From: Phallus indusiatus | Taxonomy: Eukaryota; Basidiomycota; Agaricomycetes; Phallales; Phallaceae | NCBI GenBank assembly: GCA_027605045.1 | Contig: JAQFWX010000025.1 | Location: forward strand, 496,001-560,000 | Direction: 5' to 3' | DNA length: 64,000 bases | In this document: piece after piece, positions 42,576 to 54,491 of the stretch | Layout: each line of letters begins with the position of its first letter | How positions within the stretch are numbered: position 1 is the stretch's first letter | The notes under the pieces: model-generated | What the model saw: only the letters and a program-made list of their open reading frames with translations | What the model was told of the DNA's origin: nothing | Database searches by the model: none | Made by a program: the position numbers and the translations under genes

Positions 42576-43705
42576 TCTAGAAGTATAGGTTTTGAGCAGT
42601 GAGTGTGAAGTGTTGATATAAACCAAGTTTGAGCGGAAAGCGCGCAGGTCCGAGGACACTTAAGCCGTGTGCGGTGACTGTGCTGTCACAACATCTGTCG
42701 AGATTGTCATCTTAGTCAGCTGAAGAGACGGATTGAAGGATGCCCGTTGCACCGAACCACAATCCTTTGCAAGGTAACTGACTAGTGTTCTCGTCCCGAA
42801 AACGACCGCCAATTTTGCATAAACGCGATTCCCATTGCCCCTCGATACTTTTAACGCCAAGAAGTAGGGAGTGCAGGATTGGTGCATTGGATTCGCGAGA
42901 AAATCGAGACGCGCACAAACGATTTGAGGCGATTCAAAGCAATCTATGTCTTTCTCCAGATATGCACGTTCGAAAGGAATGTGCTTTGACCAGTTTTGAG
43001 ATGGAAGATGCCGACCCCCGTCTCTGTACTTGTACCCCTTGGCGGACGTATTAAATGAACTTCGCTGGCAGATTGTGCATAATGCATAACCCGTAACAGT
43101 CCGTAACTATGTACATTAGTAGCCCATAGCTCCTGCTGTAGAATCCGTGAAGAGTTGATCACGTTCATGATACGCCGTGAACCCTAAAATCCATTCAATT
43201 GAAATGGTTTAAGCGAATATAGACAAGCTTTGAATGTATACGTGTGGTTGCCGTATAGATTTCAAGATGAAATGAGCACTCCGCACGCACATTTATGGAG
43301 AGTTTGGTTTAGGAGTCGAGTTTTTACACATTTTGATAATCCAAAGTTATCCGAGCAAAGGATTTTGAAAGAGAACAGCCGTTGCTCCATGATGCCAAGG
43401 AGGCAGGTTGATAAAGTAAGCGACCAGTTCCTTTTCTTCCTTTAACTGAGATGGCCCTTGGCAGCAACGGAGACACTGTAAGTTCAATACATTGTACAAC
43501 CCGCTAAATAATAATAATTAATTCTTTTTTTTTCTTGTTAGCCTTCCGTGAGTATAGAAAAAAGTTTATCTCGATCCTTTGACACCTCTTTGTTTTTGAC
43601 CTGTTTCATTTGGTCAGCCGGCCAGTAACAGTCTTCAGGGTATGTATATATAATCTTTGCCTCTCTTTCTATTGTTTCTTCCATTTTGACAGTGTTCAAT
43701 CTAGT
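42576..43705. other. 1.1-kb intergenic region
   Basis: Divergent upstream regions of the ligase and stress-protein genes. Short open frames on both strands (for example 42785-43054) are not supported by any recognised domain. A leader intron is possible at about 43480-43610, where splice-like signals lie upstream of the stress-protein start. Confidence 0.4.
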
Positions 43706-45716
43706 ATGGACCAATCTCCTGCTTCATCTCCCACGTCTCGTCGCTCGTCATTTCGTTCGAGTTGGGCCTCATTAGCTGGCAGGCTCTCGCACACTTCTGC
43801 GTCTCCCCCTCCTGCTCCACCGAGCGCCTGGGCTCGCAGAGATTCTCTTCTTTATTCATTTTCTGATTCTGGTGCTCCGCTAACCCGTTATGATTCTTAT
43901 GAGCAGGGTTTATTTAGCTCAACCAATGGGCTCAGCCGCACTTCTTCAAGTGACCAGGTCAAAAGTAGCGGCAGTTCTATACGAGGGTCTTTCAGCAGAA
44001 ACACATTCTCTAACATGATGGGCAGCCTCTCGAACTTTTCTTCCATTTCACTAGGAGGCAAAAGTAGTGGCGACAAAGATAAAGACACCAACGGAGACCA
44101 CAGAGGCCGACGCCGCGGTCGTAGCTCCTCGACGAACCGCCCTTCCACAGCCGACTCATCTGACTACCGTTCATCAAATTCACAATCACGCACACGAAGC
44201 GTATCCCCTTTTATTTTTCGACGCCGCCGACGAGATCCTTCACCGCGCGTGGAAGCTCTTCCAATCTCAGATGTGGAGTCTGACACCGACTCCCTCGCCT
44301 CTAAGCGCGCCCCAAGGAACAGCGCATTCACAATCAACGATGACTCCGCCAGTGAAGGCGACGCTTCTGAAACCGCTTCGTTGTCCGAGGATGAAGGCGA
44401 TTCTATATCAGATTTGGAAGACCTTTTCGACCAAATGACTAACAGAAACACCAATATGAACTCTCTAACCACTCCATTAACTGATGCCGCTAGTGTTGAA
44501 GAGCCCGATATAGACCCTTTGGGAGAAGGTGTTAACGTCGTTGTACCAGCCGAACCCCTATTTCCCAGTACACTACATGGCTTAAACACCCCTCGCCGAG
44601 GTGCATCTGTATCTACACGCCGAAAACCCACAACAAGAGTTGACCACCTCCCCCTTTCTACTTCTCGTCCCGTCTTTCAACGTGACCGCTGTACCATCCG
44701 TCTCACAAATGGGGAGCCAGTTGCCACGTTAGCAGAGAACAACCGTGATCCAAAGCGTTACGTCGTGGCAAGTGATCTGAGTGTCGAGAGCAAGTATGCC
44801 GTAGAATGGTGTATCGGAACTGTGATGAGAGATGGTGATGAAATGATTGTCGTAACAGTTGCCGAAGGTGATAACAAGGGTGCGTTGTTATTGCACTGAT
44901 TCATCAACAAATGATCCTAATAGCACTGCCTATCCAGTCGATCCGGCCGAGGGAAGTAACGTCGATAGAACCTTGAGATTAAGAAATCAACAGGAAGTAA
45001 GCTAAAATATTTATTAATTACATTCTGCATATACTCTGACACTCCATTCAACAGCGCCAGATGCTGGCTTATCTTTTGGTCCGCCAGGTTACCAGTCTGA
45101 TTCAACGCACTCGCTTGAACGTGACCGTCGTGTGCCAAGCTTGGCATGCTAAGGACAGTCGACATTTATTATTAGGTAAAATCATATATTTTTTTTGAAA
45201 ATATTATTAACCATTTCATCCTTAAGATCTTATCGAGTTTATTGCTCCAACGATGCTAATTGTTGGTTCTCGTGGTTTGAGCAAAATCAAAGGGTACGAA
45301 TATCTGATTATATAGTTCAATAGATCCTCATTCGTTTATGATTTAGGATACTGCTCGGATCGACATCCCACTATCTTATCCAAAAGTCTTCGGTGCCTGT
45401 AATGGTGGCTCGTCGCCGTCTGAAGCGCCCTCCAAAGCGTTCTGCACATCTTTCACAGTTATCTCATCGTGCTCGTGTTCCTTTGGCTGAGGCTGCAATT
45501 GACAAAGCGCCCAGTAAAGTGGAAAACGACGTTCTTGCAATGCGCGATGAGATTGAGCGAGAAGAACGCGAAGAACGAGAAAGGCGTGGTGGTTTGCACG
45601 GAGACGGACGAGTTGGTATCGGGCTTGTCGATGTTGATGTTGAAAGAGAGGAAGATGAAGTTGATCCCGAAGCTGAAGGGGTCGCCGAAGGTGGAAGAGT
45701 TCCTACCTCTCCTTAA
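43706..45716 (+). CDS. universal stress protein (UspA-domain) with long disordered N-terminus
   Basis: The start at 43706 opens a Ser/Arg-rich disordered region of about 360 residues, then the UspA fold: KRYVVASDLSVESKYAVEWC, GDEMIVVTVAEGDN, RQMLAYLLVRQVTSLIQRT, NVTVVCQAWHAKDSRHLLL and TMLIVGSRGLSKIKGILLGS. The last holds the ATP-binding signature G-2x-G-9x-G-S. SSVPVMVARRR follows, then an acidic/basic helical tail rich in Glu and Arg. Introns fall after GDN, after NQQE, before LLLD and after KIKG. The N-terminal extension is the common fungal arrangement. Its many S/T-P sites suggest phosphoregulation, which is inference. Confidence 0.88.
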
Positions 45717-46297
45717 GACGACAGCCCGTTCCTTAGAGCACGAAAGTGGCTACGTATCTTATTTTATTTTTGACTCGTTCTTTCTTGTCCTAAATTTTCT
45801 CTTGGGTCAAAGTCGTGTACCATAAGATGCGGTGGGTTAGTATGACATCTCTTAATAATTATCTTTCCGTAAATCTGGAATAGCCGTGCTGGCGTGCCAG
45901 GTGAACGACTTTGTCGCCTCACTATCCGTCGGGTGGTAAGCATAAGCTGGCCATAAATATGACCTGATTGATATGGGGATCCAAAGCTCTATTTCTCAGA
46001 TGTCCCATTCGCATAAGATATGGATTTAATTGGACGACCCACACACTGCCCGACGAACCTATCAGTATTTACTAGAACAAACGAAGATTGTGGACACAAA
46101 CCTCATCACGAATAATTGCAGATCCCCTAGAACAAATAATTGGACGACGTTGACTGCTGTTCCCAGAGGCGATGCATGAAGCTTCCTGACAGGCATAGGA
46201 AAAGCGCGCATTTTACTTATAAAATAGCGATGTAGATCGATATATCACATAGCCGGTGCAACTGAGTCACTTCACACCACTCAATTTGTCTCCAAGT
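45717..46297. other. intergenic region
   Basis: This is the 3' flank of the stress-protein gene and promoter side of the MLKL-like gene. No feature was recognised. Confidence 0.5.
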
Positions 46298-48990
46298 ATG
46301 GTTTTTCGAAAGAAAAGATCTGCTAGTTCCCAGAAGGAGCCTGAGGCATCAACTTCAACCACAGTATCAGTTCTGCAAAAAGAAACGGACTGGATATCTA
46401 ATGCTTTCCGAGTCGCTGAATTGGCTGGTGCGGTGGGGGGTCTCCTACCATTCCCATATCTAAAGGGCGCAGCGGACCTAGTCAAGGCTCTGCTAAAGCC
46501 TATCCAAGTGAGTCAGTCATTTGCATTAGATCCCAACTTGTAAATGCTAATAGAAAATTAGCAAATGCAACAAAACCAAGACGATTATAAGACTCTGACA
46601 ATTAAAGTCACAACTATTCTCCAAATACTTCATGAGACCAAAAAGGATCATGAAGCCGCGTCAGACTCATTCAACAGCTTTGAGAAAGGTTGTGAAGACT
46701 TTTACCTGTATGCAATTCTGCTCATATAAAGATACTTGCCAGTCTGAATCCACTTGAACAGATGCTTACAAGACATCTCAAATAATCTCGAGTCATTCAA
46801 TAAATCATATAAATTAAAACTCCATCGGAAATATTTCGCAGCTGATCGTGAAAAGGAATCATTGGCACGTTATCAAAGTCAGATAGATGAGTGTCGGATC
46901 AATCTTATGGTGCGTACGAATATATTTCATGCAGATTTTGGTTTCATTTTAGTCCCATATTTAGCTCAGAGGGGCCGTGCGGCAAAACAGCACAGATGAC
47001 TCAGATGTAAGTTGGATTAGTCGTTTGCGTTCTGAAATCTTCTGAAAATAGCCAGTTCGAAAAAATCAGACTAGGTGATCTAAACGTACTTAAAAATAGC
47101 TCAAATGGAGATGTTGAACACTGGGAAGTCCGATGGAAACAAGAGAGTCAAACACGGATGGTCCGTGTCTATAAAGGTCGGGATGCTACTTCCGTGCGTA
47201 GTAGGAAAAATACCGTTACTTCTCCCTATAATCTTATACCTTCAACAGAAATTTAAAGCAGAAAAGGAGTGGTATTCGCGATATCGGTAATACACTCGTC
47301 TTTTATGAAATAATTACGAACGGTAGCTCAATCATAACACAAGTCACCCAAACATGATGCAGCTATTCGGATCAATAACGTCCAACGAATGCCGTGGCCT
47401 TGTCTTTCACAATTGTTCGTTTACACCACTACACGAAGCCAAAATCAAAACTTACCATTATACGTATCTAGCGTGGTGTATTCCACCTTCTCAATTCGAC
47501 TCAAGATTTAACGATGTATTGGGTCGGTACATAAACAGGTACCATGCAGTGAGCCGCCACAATATTTGATGAAATTTCTTCTTCAAATACATCTCAGGAG
47601 GTGTCTTTTGATGTGAGCTTGAATCGACCACGACCCCACTTGTTTGTATTTCACCGTCCGCTCTGTATTTACAGGAAGGGTTACAATACTTGGAAACCTG
47701 TGTATCTCACCATGCCATTTTATCTTGGCGGGATCTGCCATTCTCCTGCTCGTTTATCGGTTTCAAAGGTCGTGACGATGGATATCTGGCCTCTTGTTAT
47801 GTAAACCTTCTAGACGGATGCGGGCTTGTCGTATTTGTTAGTTCAATTTTTTTCTATTTTTAAATACCTGAAAAGATTACCATGAATTCATTCTTCAATA
47901 TCAGGAATGGTCACCGAATATTCTACAAGACGTTCCTGCTTATCAGTGGGGGTCTTATTAGCAATATATCCCAAGAGGAGTCGGCCAAGATCATGGAAAG
48001 AGTAGACATGCTGAGTTTGTCTCAAACGTCGAATGTTCCTTCGGATCCTCTTTCTTATCGGATATTTATGGTGCCATATCTGTCTTCATATGGAAGGACG
48101 TCTCCACACCAGCATATCCTGTCAACGCTGGTGACATTCTATTAGTTGATGGTATCGATGAACACAACAATCCACTTGACACCTCGAATGCAGCTATATT
48201 AGGGTTTTTTCCATGCGAAGAACCATCATTATTGGACTCGTTTGTTCGTGATGAAGTACTGCATACAACATTGACTATCGAGACTGTGGTAAACATTTCA
48301 GGTATGGCATATTTCCCGTTATGTAGTGGCACTGAATATCAACTTGAATGTTTTCAGAATTCGCCTTCCTGTAGATACATTGGGAATTTTGATTACCGAC
48401 GTTCTCCAAACAGTGGTGTTGAAAGTGATCTTCTATATTCGGATCGTGCTGCCTGGGAACGATTGGCTTATGCATATGTCAGTCAAATTGGCTGCTTACA
48501 TGCAAGAAGTGGTGGAATACACGACTCTAGTACGGTTTGTGTTGGTATGTCAATTCCGCTATTCTGCGATTGCCATATTCAAACATGTCACCGTAGTAAC
48601 TGGATTCTCGTGGCAAATCCAGATTCCTTCTAGGATCAGGTGTTTGGTTGGGCGTCTCAGTATAAGGAGTTATATTTCTTTATTTCGAAACCAGCGGTAC
48701 ACGATGAAACACTGGATATATACTGGTCTCTTGATCCTTCAGGGTCCGAGAGGCTATATTGTTCTGATATGGACGCCCTCGGTTTCGATTCAAAATCATT
48801 CAGAGTTCAGATTCGTCGAACACTCATTGTGTTTGATATCGATGCTGAAGGTTTCGAGTTTATTCAGCGTGCTCATGCTTTGTTGAATATCGATCCAGAA
48901 AGTGATGAAGCCGCTCATATTTTAGGTCTTCCTTTAATATGTCCTATTCAACCCGAATCAGGTGATGTATCCTGCGGTGAGCGTACTTGA
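46298..48990 (+). CDS. basidiomycete MLKL-type N-terminal helical domain plus kinase-like protein
   Basis: The start at 46298 gives MVFRKKRSASSQKEPE, then a helical N-terminal domain (FRVAELAGAVGGLLPFPYLK, YKTLTIKVTTILQILHETKK, CLQDISNNLESFNKSYKLKL). This resembles the MLKL_NTD/HeLo-type domains on many agaricomycete NLR-like proteins. Spliced exons then read FEKIRLGDLNVLKN, WEVRWKQESQTRMVRVYKGR, KFKAEKEWYSRYRHPNMMQL and LVFHNCSFTPLHEAK, a degenerate protein-kinase N-lobe. The C-terminal part has the family signature IYWSLDPSGSERLYCSDMDA and ends near 48990. No HRD or DFG was seen, so it may be a pseudokinase. Exons to 47600 were chained without stops. The middle (47600-48640) was only partly resolved. 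Function unknown. An immunity or cell-death role is inference from domain type. Confidence 0.7.
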
Positions 48991-49793
48991 GTCGTGATTG
49001 CTGCATCAATTTCTCACTTTCTCGCAAGATTCTGATCAAGATACTGATACTTCGAATCTTTTCATACAGCAGAGGATGGATCAGTCGACGCTCATGAAAC
49101 TAAGTAACGCAACTTTCACCTAACATCATATCTTAGTAACGCTTTTCACTAACATCAGGTTTTACGGGTCTCTCTTTTTTAAATTGTTGTTTTCCTCCCA
49201 CCTGTAAGTGTCTCCCCTTTAATTTTGTCTATATACACGTACGCCCTATCTTATCAATAAAATCATTGTAGAAAGAATATGTTCATAACTCGTGGTTTTA
49301 CCATCGCCGTGAACCTTGAGCCCTGCACAGAGAAGTTTGCCAATCAGCTCATAATCAGTCAAGTACAGGTCACCATCCTAACCTGAACGCCTTCCAGATC
49401 GACCGACACTTGATATCCAAGATGCGCTGCATCAACGGAACTGAACTCTATTCTTGTTCTCGACCGCACGAACGCAGACACGTGTGCCTCTCTTATCGGA
49501 CTGGATGCCTGGATTCGCTCGCGCCTGGTTTCACGAATCTGAGATATCCATTCACTTCTTATAGCCGTGCAGAGACATAATATGAGTCTGCTCCGTGTTA
49601 TTCTGCGCATATTGACAATACAGGTATGCACTGGTATCGGCGTCGACGAAGGCGTTATGCACATACAACGCCGATTATGGCCTTCCGAATATGTCCCCAA
49701 GCGTCAGCACTGTTGGTCCATTCAGTTTGCCAACTCTGTTTGGGAGTATTGAAAGGAATCTCGGGATCGGATTGGTAGCTGTGGTACGTATAA
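48991..49793. other. intergenic region, no recognised gene
   Basis: Open frames exist on both strands at 49359-49700 (minus) and 49567-49752 (plus), without recognisable domains. The plus-strand frame may be an exon of the following unknown gene. Confidence 0.35.
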
Positions 49794-50216
49794 ATGCTGA
49801 AGAGGTTCACCATTTTTGAAGTTCAGATGATTGAGTTCCACCTATCTGACATCGGTTCAATAGCAGCAGGCGAATTAACGTCCGAGGATGTGGCTTTAAC
49901 TGTAGAGCACGGAATCTCGAGAGAGGCCGAAGCCATCAGCAAGTATGCAAGAATGGTAGGCTTCAAGTTCGTTAAAAGCTTCTCTCGTGACGGCATAAAT
50001 GTCGATGCCTTATTCTTCGTGGAAGGGAGTCTCCTGCGCAATGTAGGCTTGTCACCAGTTGTTGGAAGGGTGATTCGTGCCATCGGACAAGGAACCGTCT
50101 CCCCTGTCTCAACGCCGACGGCCTTCAAACAAACAATGGAATGGAGACCAGGCATCGGCCATATGACTAAAGTGAAATATTGTAAAACCACAGGTCATGG
50201 AGACACCGTCTCATAG
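49794..50216 (+). CDS. unknown small protein
   Basis: An open frame of 140 codons. I do not recognise it. It reads MLKRFTIFEVQMIEFHLSDI, then a helical stretch (EDVALTVEHGISREAEAISK, VDALFFVEGSLLRNVGLSPV, VGRVIRAIGQG), and ends KTTGHGDTVS. The pattern DALFF-x6-LRNVGLS-x4-RVIRAI is loosely like a small helical SAM-type fold, but this is weak. The amino-acid composition looks coding. It may be the last exon of a longer gene beginning near 49560. Confidence 0.35.
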   Translation: MLKRFTIFEVQMIEFHLSDIGSIAAGELTSEDVALTVEHGISREAEAISKYARMVGFKFVKSFSRDGINVDALFFVEGSLLRNVGLSPVVGRVIRAIGQGTVSPVSTPTAFKQTMEWRPGIGHMTKVKYCKTTGHGDTVS

Positions 50217-50441
50217 CCTGAGGATGTCAAACGATAAAGCGCATCGCGATTCGCACTCGACAGACGACAGCCCTTGGATGATCGGGACCAAATCGGGACC
50301 GGAGCTGAACGCGTGTTACGTAAAATGCGTGACGCGTGGTCGCGACGCGCGCCATTTTCGCGTTTAACGGCGTTCTGTCCTTCAACTTTTCAGACAACAC
50401 CTTATTATCTCATCCATACTACTTCTGCTTTTATTTGACTC

Positions 50442-53400
50442 ATGGAAATTGATATTGATGAAAGCGACAGAAACAGTTCTTGGGTTCTCATGCTGAAAAA
50501 TTGAGTGGCAGTGCGACAAGTCGGCGACGTAAAGGAAAAGAAAAGAAAAACCTCAAACCGACTGAGTACAGAAGAAATTGTACAACAATGCCACAAGCGA
50601 GTGTCTAATTCAACTTTATAAATGCAACGTATTAAACGGAAGTTTGTCAATGTCAGGGTTCTTAATAAAGGTATGTCACTGTGCACAATTGACTCCTATT
50701 GCTCTTACTTATGGGCATAGTTTTCGGGCATCCTGAGTATAAAGGAAAACAGAAGGACATTATAGAAGCCGCTGTATCATGTGAGTTTCTCAGAACAACA
50801 GCTAACGGAGTTAATATTTATTCCATATTGCGGGCGAAAGCAAAAGACGTTCTAGTTATTGCTCCTACGGGACTGGGAAAGGTTGTTTATTCCTTCGTTA
50901 TCGGCATCATCGTGACTAATTGCGTTTACTATAGAGTTTATGTTTTCAGATTCCAGCCATTGCAGTAGAAGTAGGTGATACATCTTTTTCTACTACACTT
51001 CTTGCTGATAAGAATACAGCAAGGCGTTACTATTGTGATATCTCCTCTTCTGGGTAAGTTCGTATTATTCAAAATATAAATAAAATACTCATCGTAACTT
51101 GTAGCTTTGATAAAAAATCGTGAGCAGTGGATTCAGTGAAGGAGGAATTAACGATTATGTTAATACTCTGTAGAGGTCTCTAAACTTACGAGCTTGCGCG
51201 TTCAAGTCGTGGCTTTGACGTCAGAAAATACTCCCGAAGAAAAGCAAAGGGTATATCGTACATATAATATCGAATATATGCGATCTGAGCTCTCGTAGGT
51301 TGCGGATGATTTGCGTTCTGGGTACCCTACCTATCGCTTGCTTTACGGTAACTATGTACCATGTCTTGGAAAATTATCACCCAATACCTCTTCAAAGTTA
51401 CGCCCGAAAAATTATGTACTCCGGAATTTGCTGACCTGTTGGATGCTGTTCACGAGAACAATCAGCTGAACCGGTTGGTCGTAGACGAAGTATGTGCGTT
51501 CACAACATGGTCGTTTCATATCTAATCCATGACTCAGGCACATTGCATATCTGCAAGTTCAACTAATGTCCTCTTTCAATATTTAAATTCTCATTTACAC
51601 GCTTTAGGAGTGGGGTCATGACTTCCGAACTGAGTATCGACGGCTTGGTACTTTCCGAGATCGATACCCGGATGTGCCTATAATGGCTTTGACCGCCAGT
51701 GCCACAGCGCAGTAGGTTTGTTTATTATAATGATTTCATATTACTAACAGTTTCGGCTAGTGTGCAGAATGATATAGTCCAATCTCTGAAAATGTCGCCT
51801 GAAAATACATTTCACGCCATTCATCCTTTTAATCGCCCCAATTTATTTTACGAGGTGACATTCATCAAGTAATAGGTGTTTTCGTATGCAGCGCCGCTTA
51901 ATTATTCAACAGGTCCGATATCTCTCGGGTTCGTCATATGGAAAACAAATGGATGATATACGAGATTTTATTTCTACTCTACATAAGCGTCGGGGTAAAC
52001 CCTCCTGTGGGATTATTTATTGTAGACTGAGAAACATGTGCAATGAACTTGCCTCATTTTTGCGCGGAAAAGGTATCAACGCCCGCCCTTACCATAAAGG
52101 CCTCAAGTAATTTACGTTTTAGTTCTTCCGAATTTCGTCGAACTAATATGTTTGTAGACCAGCGGTGTTGGATAGGACTATGGAACAATGGCAACAAGGT
52201 AGCTCGGAATATGAGGGAGGAGTTGATGTGGTACGTAGTCTTTTTAAACTTCAGTTACCGTCTATGTAATTTCATGTAGGTTGTGGCTACGATTGCTTTC
52301 GGATGTGGTATCGACAAAAGCGATGTGCGGTAAGAGTGATTAAACCTGAGTTTGAACTCAGGATTGAAATTTTGAAAGATATGTAATACATTTCGATCTG
52401 CCCAAGAGCTTAGAAGGTATGCATTATGGTATCACCTGGCAAAGTAATTTTAATTGACGCTCAATATTATATGACAGGCTATTATCAGGAGACGGGTAAG
52501 CCTTTTGGGTCCCAAATCCGTTTTCCTGGTCCTTACAATAAATCAGGTCGTGCTGGTCGTGATGGCTCAGTAGGTTTTTGAAGAGTGTTTTGAGTGAATA
52601 GTAAACCATGGGCCAACTAACACCCTCCCAGCCTGCAAGATGTATTTTGTATTACTGTGAGTGTACAATGATAATCAATTATGTACTTTGCTGATAATTT
52701 ACAAGCTCGGGAGGATGCTTTGAAGGTCAAAAAACTCGTGGCCAGCAGTTTTAAATCTCGACAAGTAAAAGCTCTTTTGCACGACGGACCCGAACCAACA
52801 CAGAGAACGCTGGACAGCTTTACCTCGGTACGTTTATAGGGTAATTGCATCACGACGGTTATGAATTATTGCTATCAAGTTGCTCAATCTGGCTGAGTCG
52901 ACGTCCGCATGCAGACACGTCGTGAGTTGTCATTCGAACCATCTTTATCACTCGACTGTTTACGCTTTTCTTAGTCTATTTGTAAATATTTTGGCGAGGC
53001 TGTTGATGCCAGCGACACATCGGAATATTGCAACAACATGTGTGATGTACGGATAGATTCCTTAAACTCCAAGTAACTCACTCACCTGTAGTGACTATTA
53101 GGTTTGTAAGTACCCAGAAAAAACGAGGGAACGACATCAGGAGTTGTCGAGTGCCGAACTTTTAAGTGCGCTGATGTCGGGACCGTCTGAAGAGCCGATT
53201 GACCTGGACATGGATGATTGTTCTGCGGTTCGGAACAAGGGGCCGCCTATGAACGATGGTTTCCTTCCCAAGAAACAGAAACAAGGTATAGATTATTCGT
53301 TTTCTGGCAGAATTTTTCTCATGATTCCGGGTAGTTGGAGAAAAGAGACCTGCACTCCAAGATCGAGTGTTATTGAAAAAACCAAAGCTAGGACCTAAGT

Positions 53401-54266
53401 TGAAAGGACCATTGCCGACAATACGACTGGCTGATACATTGAAAAAGCCTTTCAAGACACCGTTTAAAGACATTACACCATCCATTGATGCCATTGATCT
53501 ACCTGAACAATGTGACACCAAAGCTTCCGAGGATGAGAATGAAGTCATTGTGATTGACGACAGCTCTGAGCCAATGCAGCAGGACGAGCCCGCTGAAGAG
53601 GACGTGGTTGAAGAAGATGCATATAGGGCCATAGAAAAATTGCCTATCGAGCGCAAATCATGTAGACTCTTAATTTCTGGTATCACAAATAGCACGAAAC
53701 ACTAACCTCGACCCCAGCACCTTTACTGGAACAGGCTTCCGAGTCAGACGAGGAAGTTGAGTTAGAAGCGTCGTACTCGCAGAAAGTTCCGGTGAGTCGT
53801 CCGTTTTCGTTTCGGCTTTGCGACCTAGACCGACTTGCAATGCAGTCTGCCACGAGATTGAAAGTATTTGCGTCCATAAGAAAAACCTTGCAAGGTGTCT
53901 TTAGAATATTGGATGAGGGATTACTTAAAGAATTACTTGACTCTGAAGATGTTTGTGAGAGGTTGAAGTAAGTCATTGAATTAGCTTTCATTTTTTCATG
54001 ATGTCAACAAATGTGTTTGAACCAGGTCGAATGCGATAGCTGCTTTTTCGAAAGAACTAGAATTTGGCCTATATGCATATAGTGCGACCAAGCAGGGATA
54101 CGAGGAACGTTCGGAATCTCAACTAGTCTACTTAAAAATGTTAACAGCATCTCGCTTTTGGTGGGAACAGTATGCCCCGATCGACGATGAAGAAGAGGAG
54201 TCTTTATTTTATTTGAAAATGATTCGAGGCGTCGCACAGAGGATGAAAAATACCATGCGAAAATAA
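50442..54266 (+). CDS. RecQ-family ATP-dependent DNA helicase
   Basis: A 3'-5' DNA helicase of the RecQ family. The 5' exons are uncertain: an acidic start at 50442 ([11 protein letters not shown]) or another nearby start, then [12 protein letters not shown] and [20 protein letters not shown]. The core is complete once introns are removed: motif [21 protein letters not shown], motif Ia [16 protein letters not shown] and motif II DEAH (split by an intron). Motif [53 protein letters not shown] and motif [15 protein letters not shown] complete it. The RecQ zinc module follows ([12 protein letters not shown], then YCNNMCDVC). An acidic, Pro/Lys-containing tail runs to 54266. One intron (51555-51607) uses a GC-AG pair. 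Length and lack of a long N-terminal region suggest a RecQ1-like form, but the subfamily is open. Confidence 0.9.
51555..51607 (+). other. GC-AG intron in RecQ helicase gene
   Basis: A 53-nt intron begins GCAAGT and ends TTTAG. It must be removed to join AHCIS to [12 protein letters not shown], the conserved helicase sequence right after DEAH. No GT donor gives the same join. Confidence 0.85.
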
Positions 54267-54491
54267 ATAATGTGGGATATATTGTACTATTATATTTTAC
54301 CAGCATTTCATTTGTGTATACAATATATATGTCATATGTAGTATCTGAATGCGACGGAAGACGAAAGGCGGCAAATTACCTGACACTAGTTGAACCAGCA
54401 GATAAGCGCAGGAACAATATATGGCAGGCGGCATGGAGTGGCCGAGAGAAACCCACACTCGGGCTCGATAAAGCTCTTGTTTCTCTTATCA

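Noticed and set aside
51110..51190. Apparent frameshift in the RecQ gene after LALIKN
   Set aside because: An intron starting GTGAGC and ending CTGTAG joins ALIKNQ to [10 protein letters not shown] in frame.
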